From positions 248,001-312,000 of the forward strand of contig OZ237743.1 in assembly GCA_965178125.1 (NCBI GenBank): a stretch of 64,000 bases of DNA, written 5' to 3'. Both the position numbers and the translations under genes were made by a program. This DNA comes from Bilabrum cf. latius. Its lineage: Eukaryota > Bigyra: Bicosoecida > Bigyra > Bicosoecida. Shown in pieces: positions 1-12,000 of this stretch. The first letter of the stretch is position 1. Every line of letters begins with the position of its first letter. The notes beneath the pieces are model-generated. The model saw nothing but the letters and a program-made list of their open reading frames with translations, searched no databases and had not been told where the DNA came from.

Positions 1-36
1 TTTTTGATTCATGGAATTCCCACGTTTTGGTTGCAG

Positions 37-537
37 GGAAATCGAGCGATGAAGCAGGCGCTGCAACGATCCAAGGATTGGATGATGCTGCTCTTACCGG
101 GCCCAATTTCTACTGCAATCATCAGTGCCGTTATCATGTTTTTTGCTAGGTTCAGAGAGCCGGGTTGGCTCGATTACACTGGATGGGCAATGAATGTTGG
201 GCTGCTGTGCCTGACCCTCTGGCAAGGGTGGGAAGCAGCCAAGGACTCAAACAAAGACAAGCGCGACAAGTCATTCAATTCGATTATTGGGCAGGTTGCT
301 GCCGGGTGCGGTGCGTTTTTGATCGCTATGTTCACGCAGTTGGGCTGGCTGCTCATTCTGGTCATGGTTGGGGAGCATGCGTATGAGTTGTATCTCGCAT
401 TGGCCCCCTTGCTTGGGGCCATGCAATAGGCTGGTACGGCTGCCTCAAGCGGTGAAGATGGCGGAGACGACGCCGGGAAAGGCAGCGGTGGACGCAAGCC
501 TGGCAAGAAAGCCAGGGGGAGCAAGAAAAACCGATGA
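37..537 (+). CDS. Multi-pass membrane protein, C-terminal exon (5' end outside window)
   Basis: The exon appears to start after a 3' splice site (ttggttgcag) ending at 36. It encodes about four hydrophobic segments (around 100-160, 180-225, 290-345 and 345-420), followed by a Gly/Lys-rich basic tail. An in-frame TAG at 427-429, directly after a CAA codon, is read as Gln; the tail then continues to a TGA at 535-537. The arrangement of small hydrophobic hairpins plus a Lys/Arg-rich tail resembles TMEM208/SND2-type ER proteins, but the similarity is weak and I would not name it. It converges on the minus-strand gene ending at 624, with only about 90 bp between the two stops. Confidence 0.55.
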
Positions 538-623
538 CTCTGAATTTCCATGCACTTGCAGACAAACAATGTATCATTTTATCAATTTTTGCATTGTTCT
601 GCGGCCACTGAATGTGGCTTACA

Positions 624-3600
624 TCAAGATCCAACCCCTCGCCCTGTGGAAGCTGCCCTGGCCAGCCGAAGTCGCTTGGATCGCCTCGGGAGCGTTGCAG
701 GGACCAGCCCACGTCCTGCAGCATCACCGTTCTGGCCGCGAGCCAAAGGTTGGGATTGAAGTTGGCAGTCTGCCTTGCCTTGCGCTCCACCGCGCACCAC
801 TCCTTGCGTCGCCGGCATGGTGCCTGCTGCATCGTCCAGAGCAGGCGAGCAGGTCCCAAGCACCTCATCAATATGAAGATCCACAGCACGGTCTGCAAAC
901 AATGCCTCGGGACTACTTGTAGCATCAGTTTCTCTTGCAGGTGGAGACACGGGCCGACTCCGCTTGTGCCCAGCCAATTGCCTGCCTGGTTGCCGGCATG
1001 ACGACCTGGCAGCCACGGCGGACGCATCGATTTTGGATCGAATGTGATTATCCTATGCGCCTTGCTCAGCATTAGATATCGACCCAGTAGGTGCGCTAAT
1101 GCCAAGCCTCTCAGATTCTTGGCTGTGCTGCAGCGGTGCACTGTACCCTGCGCTCTGCTGTGTCGCTGCCCATGTGGATGCGACCGCCTGCAAGGTCTAC
1201 TTGTGCACCGACCGGCTGACCGAAATATGCTGACACACTTGCTCGGTACCAACATCAGGTCGCAGCAATGGTGCTTGCAAGCCCTTGTGCCATGCAGGTG
1301 AGCCTCTGGTGACTGCACCGCTCGGTAATGGAGGAACAGCCGGAGTACGCATGGCACCGGCAATTCCAGACTGCTACTGCTGCTGGGCCTGCAACTGGCG
1401 CTGCTCATGTACTCCCAATGTGTGCGCTACATATTGCGATCTAGGTTGCCCGATCACCTCGCTACGCATGACCAGGCCATAGGACGCAGAGATCGACATG
1501 GAATATCCCGTGTTAGTGGTACGCTTAGCTGGAGTGGAACCGCGTGCAGTGGCAACCACGGCTGCATTGTGCAGGCGTAAGGGTTCGACCTGCACACCGG
1601 AAACTCTAGCAGCTTGCATGCTAGATGCTGGCGCAGACGCGTGCAGATGGTCCTAGGACGAGGCGACGGCAGAATGTGTGGCCAAGTCGACCGAGTTGCT
1701 GCCAACACCATCATCTCTCGACTGAGCTCCAAAGGGCGAATGCGACCGCTGCGGCCGGGTGATTCTCTGCGCTGGGGTGATCCTGTTTCCATCAGTGCCA
1801 CCAGTCCGTTGTCCCCCCCCACCCTCGATGCCGTCTTTGGCCATGGCACCGAACGCCACGAGAGCTTCTCCAGCGTCCACCCGCTGCCTGGCCCTCGCTG
1901 TCTTCTCGTGGGATCGGCGGCGGTGCGACCCCGTGCGCATTCTCGGAACCGTCCTGCCTACGCGACGCAGGTGTTGCAGCACGTTCGGATGCACGTCCAT
2001 ACCCATGTTGAGGCCTCTGCGACGACCACCAACAGCGACACGAGAAGGGCCGTGGCGCGGCGGACCAGCGCTGCGGTCGGTGCCTGTCACGAGCCCGAAA
2101 GGGGAGACACTCCTTCGGAGGTCGGCAGAGCCACCCAGGCCAGTTAGATGACCTCCGGCGGCCACTTGCTTTTGTTCGATGGCGGCAGCTGCAGACAATC
2201 CCACTACGACAGCCAGTCTAGTCTGCGTCGGCGACACGAAGTTCACGGTGTCTGTCCCGCTGTTTCCAGCACCTACACTGCTTGTCTTTCGACTGGAGGC
2301 ACCGAGTGGGGGGCTCGCTATCTAGTGAGGCCTACTAGCGGCAAGGGACGCACGACCGTCCTAACTCGCCGAGCCATCGCCGTCCCGACGCTGGCCGTCG
2401 CGCCTGCCCATGCGAACCCTGTCGACCCATTGCACGTGCCGGCTCTGATGCCGCCTGCTGCTGCCCTACGCCTCTTCGCGGTACTGAATGGAGCTGGGCT
2501 ACGCTCCTTCGTTCAAGGCCACCACGGAGTCAGCAGGGCCGCTTTCCCCTCGCAGGCTAACTGGAGACTCCGCACCACCTGCAGCCGATCGTCCCGAAGT
2601 TGAAGATGCGGATCCGTCGTCGGCCGTGCCAGACGTTCCAGCTGTTGCTGCAGCTACCGATGCCGATCCATCTATGCTCCTTTGCGTTGGTGGCTGCACG
2701 CCCGTAAGCATTCCCTCATCTGCTGCAGGTGGCACCATGGTCGGTTTCGTTCGGGTTGGTCGCGTCGGTCCCACCGTCGATGCGCTCTTGTTGTGAGCCT
2801 GTTCCTCAAAATGAAGGTCACCATGATTCAGCAAGATGCTCCTTAACTTCAGGTCTAGCCTGTGCCGAGGCTTTCTTTGAATGAAATCGGGATAATCGAC
2901 CGAGAGCTGCTGCCAGATTCCTTCCGTTCGGCCTGAGAATCGCCTGCTGGGTATACCATAGCCGCGTCTGGAGCGTCGAAATCGCCTGTGCGATGCAACT
3001 GACGCACCCGATGTGCTATCATCCGTTCCTGGATCATCACTGGTCGCCCATCCCATGGACTGGCCGGCTGCCATCCCGCGGTAAGCGCGGCGCCCCGTGC
3101 CGACATTACGATGGGCCCTCGCACGTCTTCGATTCCGGCTGCTTCCGTCGCTGCCGGTGCCGCGAATAGATGAGCCACCTGACTGACTAGTGTCACTCAG
3201 CACACTCCCTGTCGTGCTGCCAACAGTGCCCACCACGCTAGCTTGCCCCCGCTAGTCAACTCGCCGACTTACTCCCCAAGGCTGACCGCCAGACACCGTG
3301 TCAGCAGCTCGTACCAAGTCAGGCTGCGAGATTCCCGCTGAACCATGGGACTGCAGCGCGTATGTGCTCCATTCTTTGCCACCAGTCCGCGAGGTCGGCG
3401 ACTGTAGCACTACTGTTGGCTGCTTGCGGTCTTCCATGCCGGCATTGGCACGGCTGCTGTGCGCGCTAACCGCTGAGCAAGCTGACTCGTATGCGGAGTC
3501 ATCGGGCTCGACCGCCCTACGCGGTGGGAGGGCGGGCCGATTGCGAGGAGCACTCGACTATGGCGCGGCGCCAGGTCGCTACAATGTCCTGGACCGGGCA

Positions 3601-6600
3601 CTTGATGTCGGCCTCGGACTTCCCGAGTCACCGCTCCGACTCACATCGGACATCTCGCTGTCAGTGCCCTCCGCGCTCGAGGAGCCCACAGAGGAGCGCC
3701 CAGACGATCTAGACACGACTGAGGCACGAGACCCTGCGGTTGAATTTGGAGCTAGGCTGTCTCGACCGCGCTGCAGGCTGCGCCCATCGCCACCGTCCGT
3801 CGTGTCACCACCCTCGCTCTGTCGACCCATGGACTCCGCATCCGCATCGGATCCGGAATCTGCTTCAGCGGTCGCTGGTTGCTGCCGAGCACTAGCCACA
3901 CGGGGCAGCATGGACGGCTAGGGCATGCCCGACGGCAATTGTCGCGGCCTAGCGTAGTTGCCGCTACTGCTCGGGGGTCCCATGACCTTGTGCTGCACGC
4001 GTGTACTGCTTGTGCCGCTCATTGCCTCACCTGAGGTGGTGAACCTCGCCTAAGACACCGTTGTGATAGACACAGCAGCGGGTGGTGACCTGCCTTCGTG
4101 CAAGCCCTGTTTAGGCCCTGCAGTTCCGAGGGGGTGGGGAGAGCTCGGGCGATCTCTAGCAGGGCGGACTGGCAGGTCACCGCCAACAGTGTCACCAGCA
4201 CCAGCACCAGCACCAGCACCAGCACCAGCACCAGCACCACACTCGTTCTCCAGCAACGAATCACTCTGTCTGGATGACTCGGGATTGCCTGCAGTACCAC
4301 TCGTGTCTTTGAAATTTCCAAGTAAATTGGGCTACCGCTAATCAGGTCGTTGCGCGTGCTAGCTGTTGGTTGGTCGGTCGCGGTTTGAGCCTGCCGACTG
4401 CACGCTGCTTGCGTACGACGGTGCAGTGGCATATCCGCTTCCTCCACTCGCAAGCCTGTCTAATTCTTGGCTATAAGGAGGAGCATGAGCCTCTCTAGAG
4501 ACAGCTCGCAAATCGATACCCAAGCTAACGACAGTTGCGTTTTGCGGCTGAATGGGTGCACTCCCCAGTTGCAGCGATGCATGTTCGATATCCGGTTGCC
4601 TTGCTTCTGACTGAATCGAATTGCCACTACTACTTGCTACATGCGCAGAGGCACCACTTGCTTGACGTCGTCGTGATCTCCGAGATTGGACCGCGGACTT
4701 CAATCTCAGTGGCCGGGGCATCTCGCGGTCTGCCTCCTCGGAGTCGTCGGAGGACTCCATCGGTCGCCCAGGCCATCCCAGTGACATTTGACCGTGCCTC
4801 ATTGATGATCTTGCCAAACTACTCAATAGATACTTCTCTCTAATCCGCCTGCGGTTCCTTTTCGATGCTGCACTCCCACTGCCGCTGCTGCTGCGACTGC
4901 GGCTGCCACTCCCACTGGCACTGACGCTCGCGCTGTGCTTCACGCCAAGGCTCGTGTCGCCGAACGCTGTCCCAGAATCTCGTCGATGGCCACCGTCAAG
5001 CGCCTCTTCTATCATAGGCTCAGAGGTGTGTGCATGTCCAAGCTGCTGATCATCATGGGTAATGTCAGCTTCTTCGTCTGATGCCACGCTGGAGTCCCCG
5101 CCCTCGGACTTGTGGCGCTTCCGACGGTTGCGAAGCAGCGAGGCCGCGTATCCATCCGATCCGTCCTGCAGATACCTCGCCCAATTCGGGTTATGGATGC
5201 GCATGTTAACATCTCTTAGTCGCCGCAGCCGTCTCGCGATCAAACCGGGGGTCCTTGGATTGCGCTCGGCTGCCACTACCGAAGGAGGAATGCTTGAAGC
5301 GTGTGCAGTAGCTTCCGTAGACACGTTCGTGACGGGCGCGTCGACTGTATCTCCGCCAGAAATCGTGACATGGCCGCCATGTATCTTCTTCAGCGGCGCA
5401 CGACTCGGTACACTGCTGGGCACTTGTAGGCCAGCAAGGTGAAATAGCTGTTCATCCTCCCGTGGAACATGAAGTGACGCAGAGCTGGGAAATGTTATTC
5501 CTGACAGGTGCTGCGTGTGACCTACGGACTCATTAGATGTCGCAGCGGTCCGCTGAGTGCCAACAGTACGTGAGCTCAATGGAGCATCTGCGAGCGAACG
5601 TTGCAGCGTTTCCACAGAGGCCGCACTGCGCTACTGCGACAGCAATGCCTCCGTTGCAGCCCCAATACCTGCCATGACTTTGTCGCGAGGTGGCCGTAGT
5701 CCGGCCACACTGGGATCTGTCGAGTCGCTGGCGCTGGCGCTGGCGCTGGCATGTGACGCCTCGCTTGACGAAGCACCCTACATGGCGTTCAACATCGGCC
5801 CAAACGGCCGAGGTGTTCCACCAGTGCTTCTTTCATTTCGAGAGTACTAGCGCGAGGCAATGGAACCGGGAATAGTGCACTTCTTTGATTCAGCTCCAGT
5901 TCGGCCCGCTGTTCTGATTTGACTCACTCCAGCCGAGGAGCTACCGTTATGGCCCCCGTTCCCAGTCGCCGTATCAATGCCTATTCTTACAGCTGACTCT
6001 GAATCGGACGGTGACAAAACTGCTGCATCAGACCTGACAGACAATGCTCTGCCAGCTGTAGCACGGCTGTAGCTCATGCTAGCAAGACCGGCTGATGATG
6101 CTGCAGAAGCGCGCAAATGCTCGGTCGTCATTGACCTGGACACGGAAGACGCATGACTCCACCCGAATTGGTATGAGCTGGGAGAAATTGGTCCGGCTTG
6201 TGACACGTATGGGTAATTTGGCTGCAGCATAGCCTCGGTTCCACTATGAAGACCTGCAGAGGCAGCCAAAAGTGGCACTCCCTCCGCCGATCGTCGCAAC
6301 GATGCTGAAGTGTCATCCTGCATCGGTGCAGATGGCAACACAGATGTGAGCAAGTCTTTCTGTGCGGCTGCCGCGATGGACCCAAGGTGCATAGATATGG
6401 CAAGCGGGGCCGAATGAGGCATCGTGTATCCCCTATGAACAAGCCACTGTGCTTGGAGCTGCTCGAGACCCAGCTGTGCCGAGCTGCTCACAGGTCGTGG
6501 CTAGTTGCGAGCAGTCGGGTCAATGGGCGGTCGAGCTTCTTCCGAAGGATGCAACGATGCTGACGAATACTGCTAGCCTGCTTGTCTCATGGAAACAATC

Positions 6601-7970
6601 GCTGGGGCTGGGGCATCCACGTGCGCTAGAGTCGAGTCAGCCGTGGATAACGCGTGCAGGGCCTCAGATGACGCTGCCGCTGAACTCCAGTTCCACTCTG
6701 CTCCTCGATCCGGGTAAGAATGCACAGCGTATTGTGGGACAGCAGGGATGCCGGCTGTTGGGTGCCGCAGCGGCTGTCCGCGCGGCGTGGCAGTCCCGCT
6801 TGGAGTGGACAACGGGGCACTGCTGCTGCTCCCGCTGCTCGCTGGCCGTGGTGCTGCTAGCATTTCTGCCGGGCCCCTCGCACTAGGTGCGATCACACCT
6901 GTCTGGTTTCTAGCTTGCATTTCCGCATCTGATGACGCGGGTGCCACTGGGCTTCGAACCTCCTGATTGGCCTGTGTGCAGTCGTAATCTGCACGTCCCG
7001 GCAACTTCGGTCTATGCCAGGTGCCTGCTAGTGGGGCGGGGCTGCTGGCTGAGCTCGTCGTTGGATGTGGTGGTGCAGCAGCACGCCCACGACTCCAGCT
7101 TATGGACGGTGTCGGCTAAGGTCTGCGCTGCAGAGCGCCTTGAGGGTGCCCACTTGCCAAGTTGAATGCGCGGCGAAGGCCGTCTTCCGAAAGCGTGACC
7201 ATCTGTGCCGGCGGGGCCTCCCAGCTCTCGTGAATCTTCCTTAGTCTTTCAATAGGGTGGCCAGAGCGCCGCGCTGACTGTTCCGGGGATAATCTGAGTT
7301 CACACACGATCACGTCGAAACCGGCGCTCTTGCCGACGGACCAGTAGTGCCGAAAGTGCTCTACCAACGCATTCACCTGGTCTACAACGACAAAGGTCGT
7401 TCGATGCTGCTCCACGGCTTTGGCAAACGCCCTCTGTGCTGCCCTCCGATACGCCTCCAACATGCTAGCATCAAACTTAAACACCCAGCGGGACTCCTCA
7501 GCTGAGCCACCTTTCTGCTCCACCAAGAAATAGTCGTTCAAACTGTGCAGCATTGGAGAAACAAAGCCTCTTGATATAGCCACTTGAAGCAGCAACTTGC
7601 CAAGCTCGGTCTTCCCTGCTCCAGGAAGGCCACGCAATATCACGCAAAGCGGCCGCCGGTTACCATCGGTCCCAAACATCTTCATGCTTGCGAATATCAG
7701 CGGTCTGCTGGATCTGCCGTCTACGTATAGATATATACGATCAATTTGTAATCTGGTCAGCAACACATGCCTAAAGTCTGCAAGATTGTTCTGCTGTTGC
7801 AGTTCTGGAAATAAACCAGAGATACTCAATAACTGCACGGAACAAATACGAACATGTTTTTCTCCTGGTGGGGGAGATGGACCCTTTATGGGCCCTAGCC
7901 ATAGCACATAGTGCTTTGGCTTTATTCTCCCTTCCTATGGGCTGGGAGAAGCCGACGCCTGGATTGGCAT
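624..7970 (-). CDS. Giant protein with YLPM1-like P-loop kinase domain and long low-complexity tail
   Basis: With TAG read as sense, one frame runs from an ATG at 7970 to a TGA at 624-626, about 2,448 residues. It contains some 23 TAG codons and no TAA. Near residue 114 there is a Walker A motif GLPGAGKT, followed by a LNDYF motif, a VVVDQVNA strand and a FRHYW segment. This order matches the AAA_33/polynucleotide-kinase-like domain of YLPM1, which regulates nuclear telomere functions in animals. In YLPM1 the domain is C-terminal; here it is N-terminal. The remaining ~2,100 residues are Ser/Gly/Arg/Gln-rich and look disordered, with a (Gly-Ala)n tract from a hexamer microsatellite and one conserved-looking island near 2830-2950. 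The start is uncertain: the frame is open to about 8168 and an intron near 7700-7900 (AT-rich) is possible. The domain call is moderate; the continuous frame is strong. Confidence 0.72.
4193..4238. repeat. Hexamer microsatellite (CACCAG)n inside coding sequence
   Basis: About eight copies of CACCAG. On the minus strand it is in frame with the giant kinase-like protein and encodes alternating Gly and Ala residues. Confidence 0.9.
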
Positions 7971-8086
7971 TGTCGGCTGCACCGGGTTCGGTGCCTGTGC
8001 TGGTTGAGCAGCACAGCCCTGTTCAGGCGTCCTGGAGTGTCGTCTGCGCAGCGGAAGAAGAGCTAAATAGCTCTCGATTCCACTCG

Positions 8087-9014
8087 AGATCCCTGCGGGG
8101 GCTGCGAAGTGGTTATGGCCCGTTCGCCGATGTGCGCGGGAAGGTCTACGACCAAACGGTCGGGAAGGTGTTTACCGCCTCCGACGCCCGTACTGTCATT
8201 TCAGCGCGGGATTTCTTCCCTTGTGGAGAAAATGGGTTCTTTGAAACCCTAGCCTTAGCAATTAACGCTTTGGCGCCGATCTACCTGCCGGAGAGCAGGG
8301 CGATTGGTTTCTGCACCGTTGGTGCCACCTATTCCGACGCCCGTACTGTCATTTCAGCACGGGATTTCTCCCCTTGTGGAGAAAATGGGTTCTTTGAAGC
8401 CCTAGTCTTAGCATCTAATGCTTTGGCGCCGATCTACCTGCCGGAGAGCAGGGCGATTGGTTTCTGCACCGTTGGTGCCACCTATATCAGCCGGGCCCGG
8501 GAACACCGAGCTCGGGAAGACTCCCAGGAGGGGGAGCCTCGGAACCATTCACGTATTAACGCTGACAGTTCCAGAGACGAGCATGATTGTGTGCATGCTC
8601 GACCCTCAGAGGGATCGCGAGTCCGGACGATCCTGGAAGTGACGTCGGAGGCTGGAGGGGCACTCCGTGGTGGGTCTGGACCGCGCATTATGCCGGGCCC
8701 ACGCAGTATGCCTGTGTGTCTACGGATATCCGAAATAAAGGCTCCGGGACTGCTGCGAAGGAGGGCTTGAAGGCGACAAAGGGAGGTCCCAACATCAGGG
8801 CCGGTATATGGGGGGCCTTTGGTCTGAAAGGGTCGGGGGTCTTGTAGTCCTCTTATGAGGGCTCCTACCGCTGCAGGTGATCACCTGAGATATGGTGCAT
8901 CTGTGGCGGGTTCGGTAACTTAACCCAACAATGTATTTCTGTATTTCTGTATTTTTTCTCGCACGGGAAGAACAGAGCATCTGAAGCCTTAGTTAGGAGC
9001 CACCGCCAAAGTAA
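8087..9014. other. Intergenic region between divergent genes
   Basis: Apart from the 153-bp duplication I see no supported gene. A plus-strand open frame to 8770 exists but shows no recognisable domain. The stretch 8930-8960 holds a short T-rich direct repeat (three copies of a tgtatttc-like unit) just upstream of the deaminase ATG. Confidence 0.5.
8181..8486. repeat. 153-bp tandem duplication
   Basis: Two adjacent copies, 8181-8333 and 8334-8486, differ at only a few positions. The period is a multiple of three, so a plus-strand frame stays open through both copies (7868-8770). However, by my count four of six codon differences change the amino acid, which does not suggest purifying selection on that frame. 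The unit lies between the divergent starts of the kinase-like gene (-) and the deaminase gene (+). Confidence 0.85.
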
Positions 9015-12000
9015 ATGTCCGTATCAAACAAATTGTTGAAGGCCGCGGCTGAGGCATCTTCCAGCAGCCCGATGAGCTCCAAGCATGGTGCCATACTGGT
9101 CTCTGGGGGCAAGGTGGTTGCTGTTGGTGCCAACTCTAGACGTACATATGCCCGTGGTGAAGTTGTCTGCTCCGTAAGTTTTAAATTTCGTTTTTCCCCA
9201 CTCAGCTTGTCGTTTCGTGTCGAGGATGGTCACCTGTTCGCTTGCTGAATCGATATCGCAGGTCCACGCTGAGCTGGATGCCCTGTTGTCGCTCAAGATC
9301 AACGGTAAGGCGTGCCGTAGCGGGAAATAGACTGCTTTAAAGTATAAAATAGCCATGCGTAGCTACGTTGATACATTGGTCTCTCTCACTTTCGTCACGC
9401 AGGTCGCCCGCTACCGGACAGCTTGTTTGCACAGGCAGAGTTGGACTACGACAACGTATGGCCCGACTACAAGACGCAGGTGTTCGGAGACAACCGGGGT
9501 GCGCAAATATTTGAAGAACCAAGGGGTGGGAAGGTGTCGGGTCCTGCCGCGTCAGATGCGTCCGCGCTACCTTCGGAACAGCACGAGCACGCCGGCTGGG
9601 AGCGCGCTCTGATGCAGATCGACAGCGAGCAGAACCAGAGGCAGCGCGTCGAAGGGGCCGCAGCGAAATCCCGCAGAGGAGGACCCTCCTCCGCAGCTGC
9701 TGGCAGCGAGGAGCACCACCTGCTGCAGTCCTTCTTCGAGGCCCAGGAGGCAGGCGCCGTCACCGTGCCTGCTGCCTCCAGTAAGCATTCGGCCACTGCT
9801 GCTGCTGCTGCTGCTGCTGGTGGAGCGGTTGCTGGCTCCGGCGCTAGTGCCAGCCCCAGCAAGCGCACCGAAGGAGGATACAAGGTCGCAGGCCCTGAGC
9901 ATGCTGTCGATGGCGTGTCGATGCAGAAGAACCGACGCAAGAAGAAGAAGAAGAGGGGGAAGGCTGCCCCTGGCAGGGCCTTCCTCATGACACCCGAGCA
10001 GGAAGCTGCGTGGATCGTCCTCGCACCCCACGTGCCCCCCGCTCTTCCGGCACAGAAGCAAGCCCCTGCTGGTGGCTCAGGGGCGGCTGGTGCTTCTTCC
10101 GCTGTAGTACACCGCTCAGCCTAGAGCGACACATCCGCAGCCGTAGCTGCAGCTGTAGCTGTAGGTGGGGCAGGAGCAAGGACAGCCGATTCGGCCGTAG
10201 GTGGGGCCAATGCCTGGAAATCGGGAGACAGTTCGAAGAGAGTCCATCACCAGGGCGAGGATGAGGACGCAGTCGATGCAGGGCGGCCCGGCGGGCAGAG
10301 CGCCGGGCCGCCGTTGCATTTGCTGGGCCGGGGGTCAGAGCCGTGCTTTTTACCAGGCGAACCACGGCTAGAAGCTCTATTACCACGGCGACCGGCCCCG
10401 CGCCAAGGGTGGAGCGCGGGGGTCGGGCCGGTCGTCGTGGAACAAGGCGCGGCAGCAGCAGCAGCTGCAGGGGCTGGGGCAGTCGCTGGACGTGCGCTCC
10501 TCGAGAGCACTCATGCGGAGACTGACCGGTCTGGCAGAGCAACAGCAGAGCACTGGGAAGGGCCGAGGGCCGGGGGCCTCCGCTGCCGCTCGGTCCACCA
10601 GCGGATCCGTCCTTCCGGTCGCCTTCGCCGCGCTGGCGGGTGTGGGCACTCGGTACGGCCCAGCGGACGACGTGACCACGTAGGGGCTGTCTGCCGAAGA
10701 CGCGGTGCTGGAGGCAGAGGTGCGGGGAGCCAAAGGAAAGCCGGTGCGGCAGAGGAAGCTGCGGCGCTGGCAGCAGCAGGCCCAGAGGCGTGGGCCAGGC
10801 GGCGCTCTGCAGGCCGGGTGCAGCAGCAGCACAAAGCGGGACGGGGACAGCAGCGTGGGGGGTGCGTCCCGGTCGACTGGGTCAGGCGGCAGAGTGACCA
10901 CTGCCACACCGACCGCAACGCAGCCTGCAGGGCCGCCGTCGAGGCTCTCGCCCGATCCAGCCAAGCCATGCAATGGGTTCAACGGGCGCAAGGGCAGTTC
11001 CGAGGCGCGCTCCCGGCAGCCGCTGCGGGCCGAGAGTCGTGAGTCCGACGGTGCAGGCATGGCTGCCGAGGGATCCTATGGTGATGAGCGGCTGGCTGCC
11101 TCGACTCACCACGAGGCTGGACATGCGGCTACCGGCAGCGACACCACTGCGTCGCTGGAGTCGACTCCGGGCAAGGCTGCGGGTGCCGGTGCTGGCATCG
11201 CTGCAGAAGAAGACATCGAAGCTGCCCCTGCCGGAAGCGACGCTGAAGGCAGCGAGGGCGGAGCGTCTGGAAGCGACAGCGACAGCGATGAGCTGAAGGT
11301 TGGCACCGGCAGCATCGGTGAGCGGAGCCCAAGCCCCGCATCGAGCTGTAGTGGCGGGATTTCGCGGCCCGATGCAGCCAAGGAGGTGGGCTCTGGGGGC
11401 AGCAGCGTTGGCAGGGGCAGCAGCGCCAGCGATCGCAGTCGCAGCAGCGACGCTTTCTCATCGTGCCCATCACAGCCCAACTCTGCCTGCTCCGCTCCCG
11501 CCACCACCGGGCTCACCGCCGCGAGGCCAACCGGTGTCATCAGGCCGAGCAAGGCGGCTCGCGCCGCCGCCCGCAAGTAGCGCAAGGCAGCCAGGGCGGC
11601 CCGCAAGCTAGAGAGGGTGCGAGCAGCCGTCGAGCGCGCCAGGATCGCAGACAGCCTCGGGTCTGGGCAAGCCCACCGCGGATCAGGAGGCGGGGCCGGC
11701 TGCGGGCTCGGGCTCCGTCGGAGCAAGGCCAAGGGCAGCGCGACCTCCGTTGCGGGTGGCCCGGCCTCTGCGAGGGGGCACGGTCAGCCGTTTTTGCGAG
11801 CTGCGGGCGGCCGACGCGGCCGCAGGTGCGGGACGAGCGTGTCTGGCCTGTCCCTCGGCGACCTGGACCCCGGCGTGGGGGCGGGGGGATCCCCCTGGGG
11901 GACTCGCAGCAGCGGGGGTGACAGCGGCAGCTTTGGGGGGGCGGAGGACGCTGGGTCGGATGGTTTCCCCGGGGATTCCTTCGGCGGAGAGGGTCCCGGT

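Noticed and set aside
7868-8770. 300-codon plus-strand open frame with a 51-residue duplication
   Set aside because: It overlaps the likely 5' part of the minus-strand kinase-like gene, has no domain, and the duplicated units show mostly non-synonymous change.
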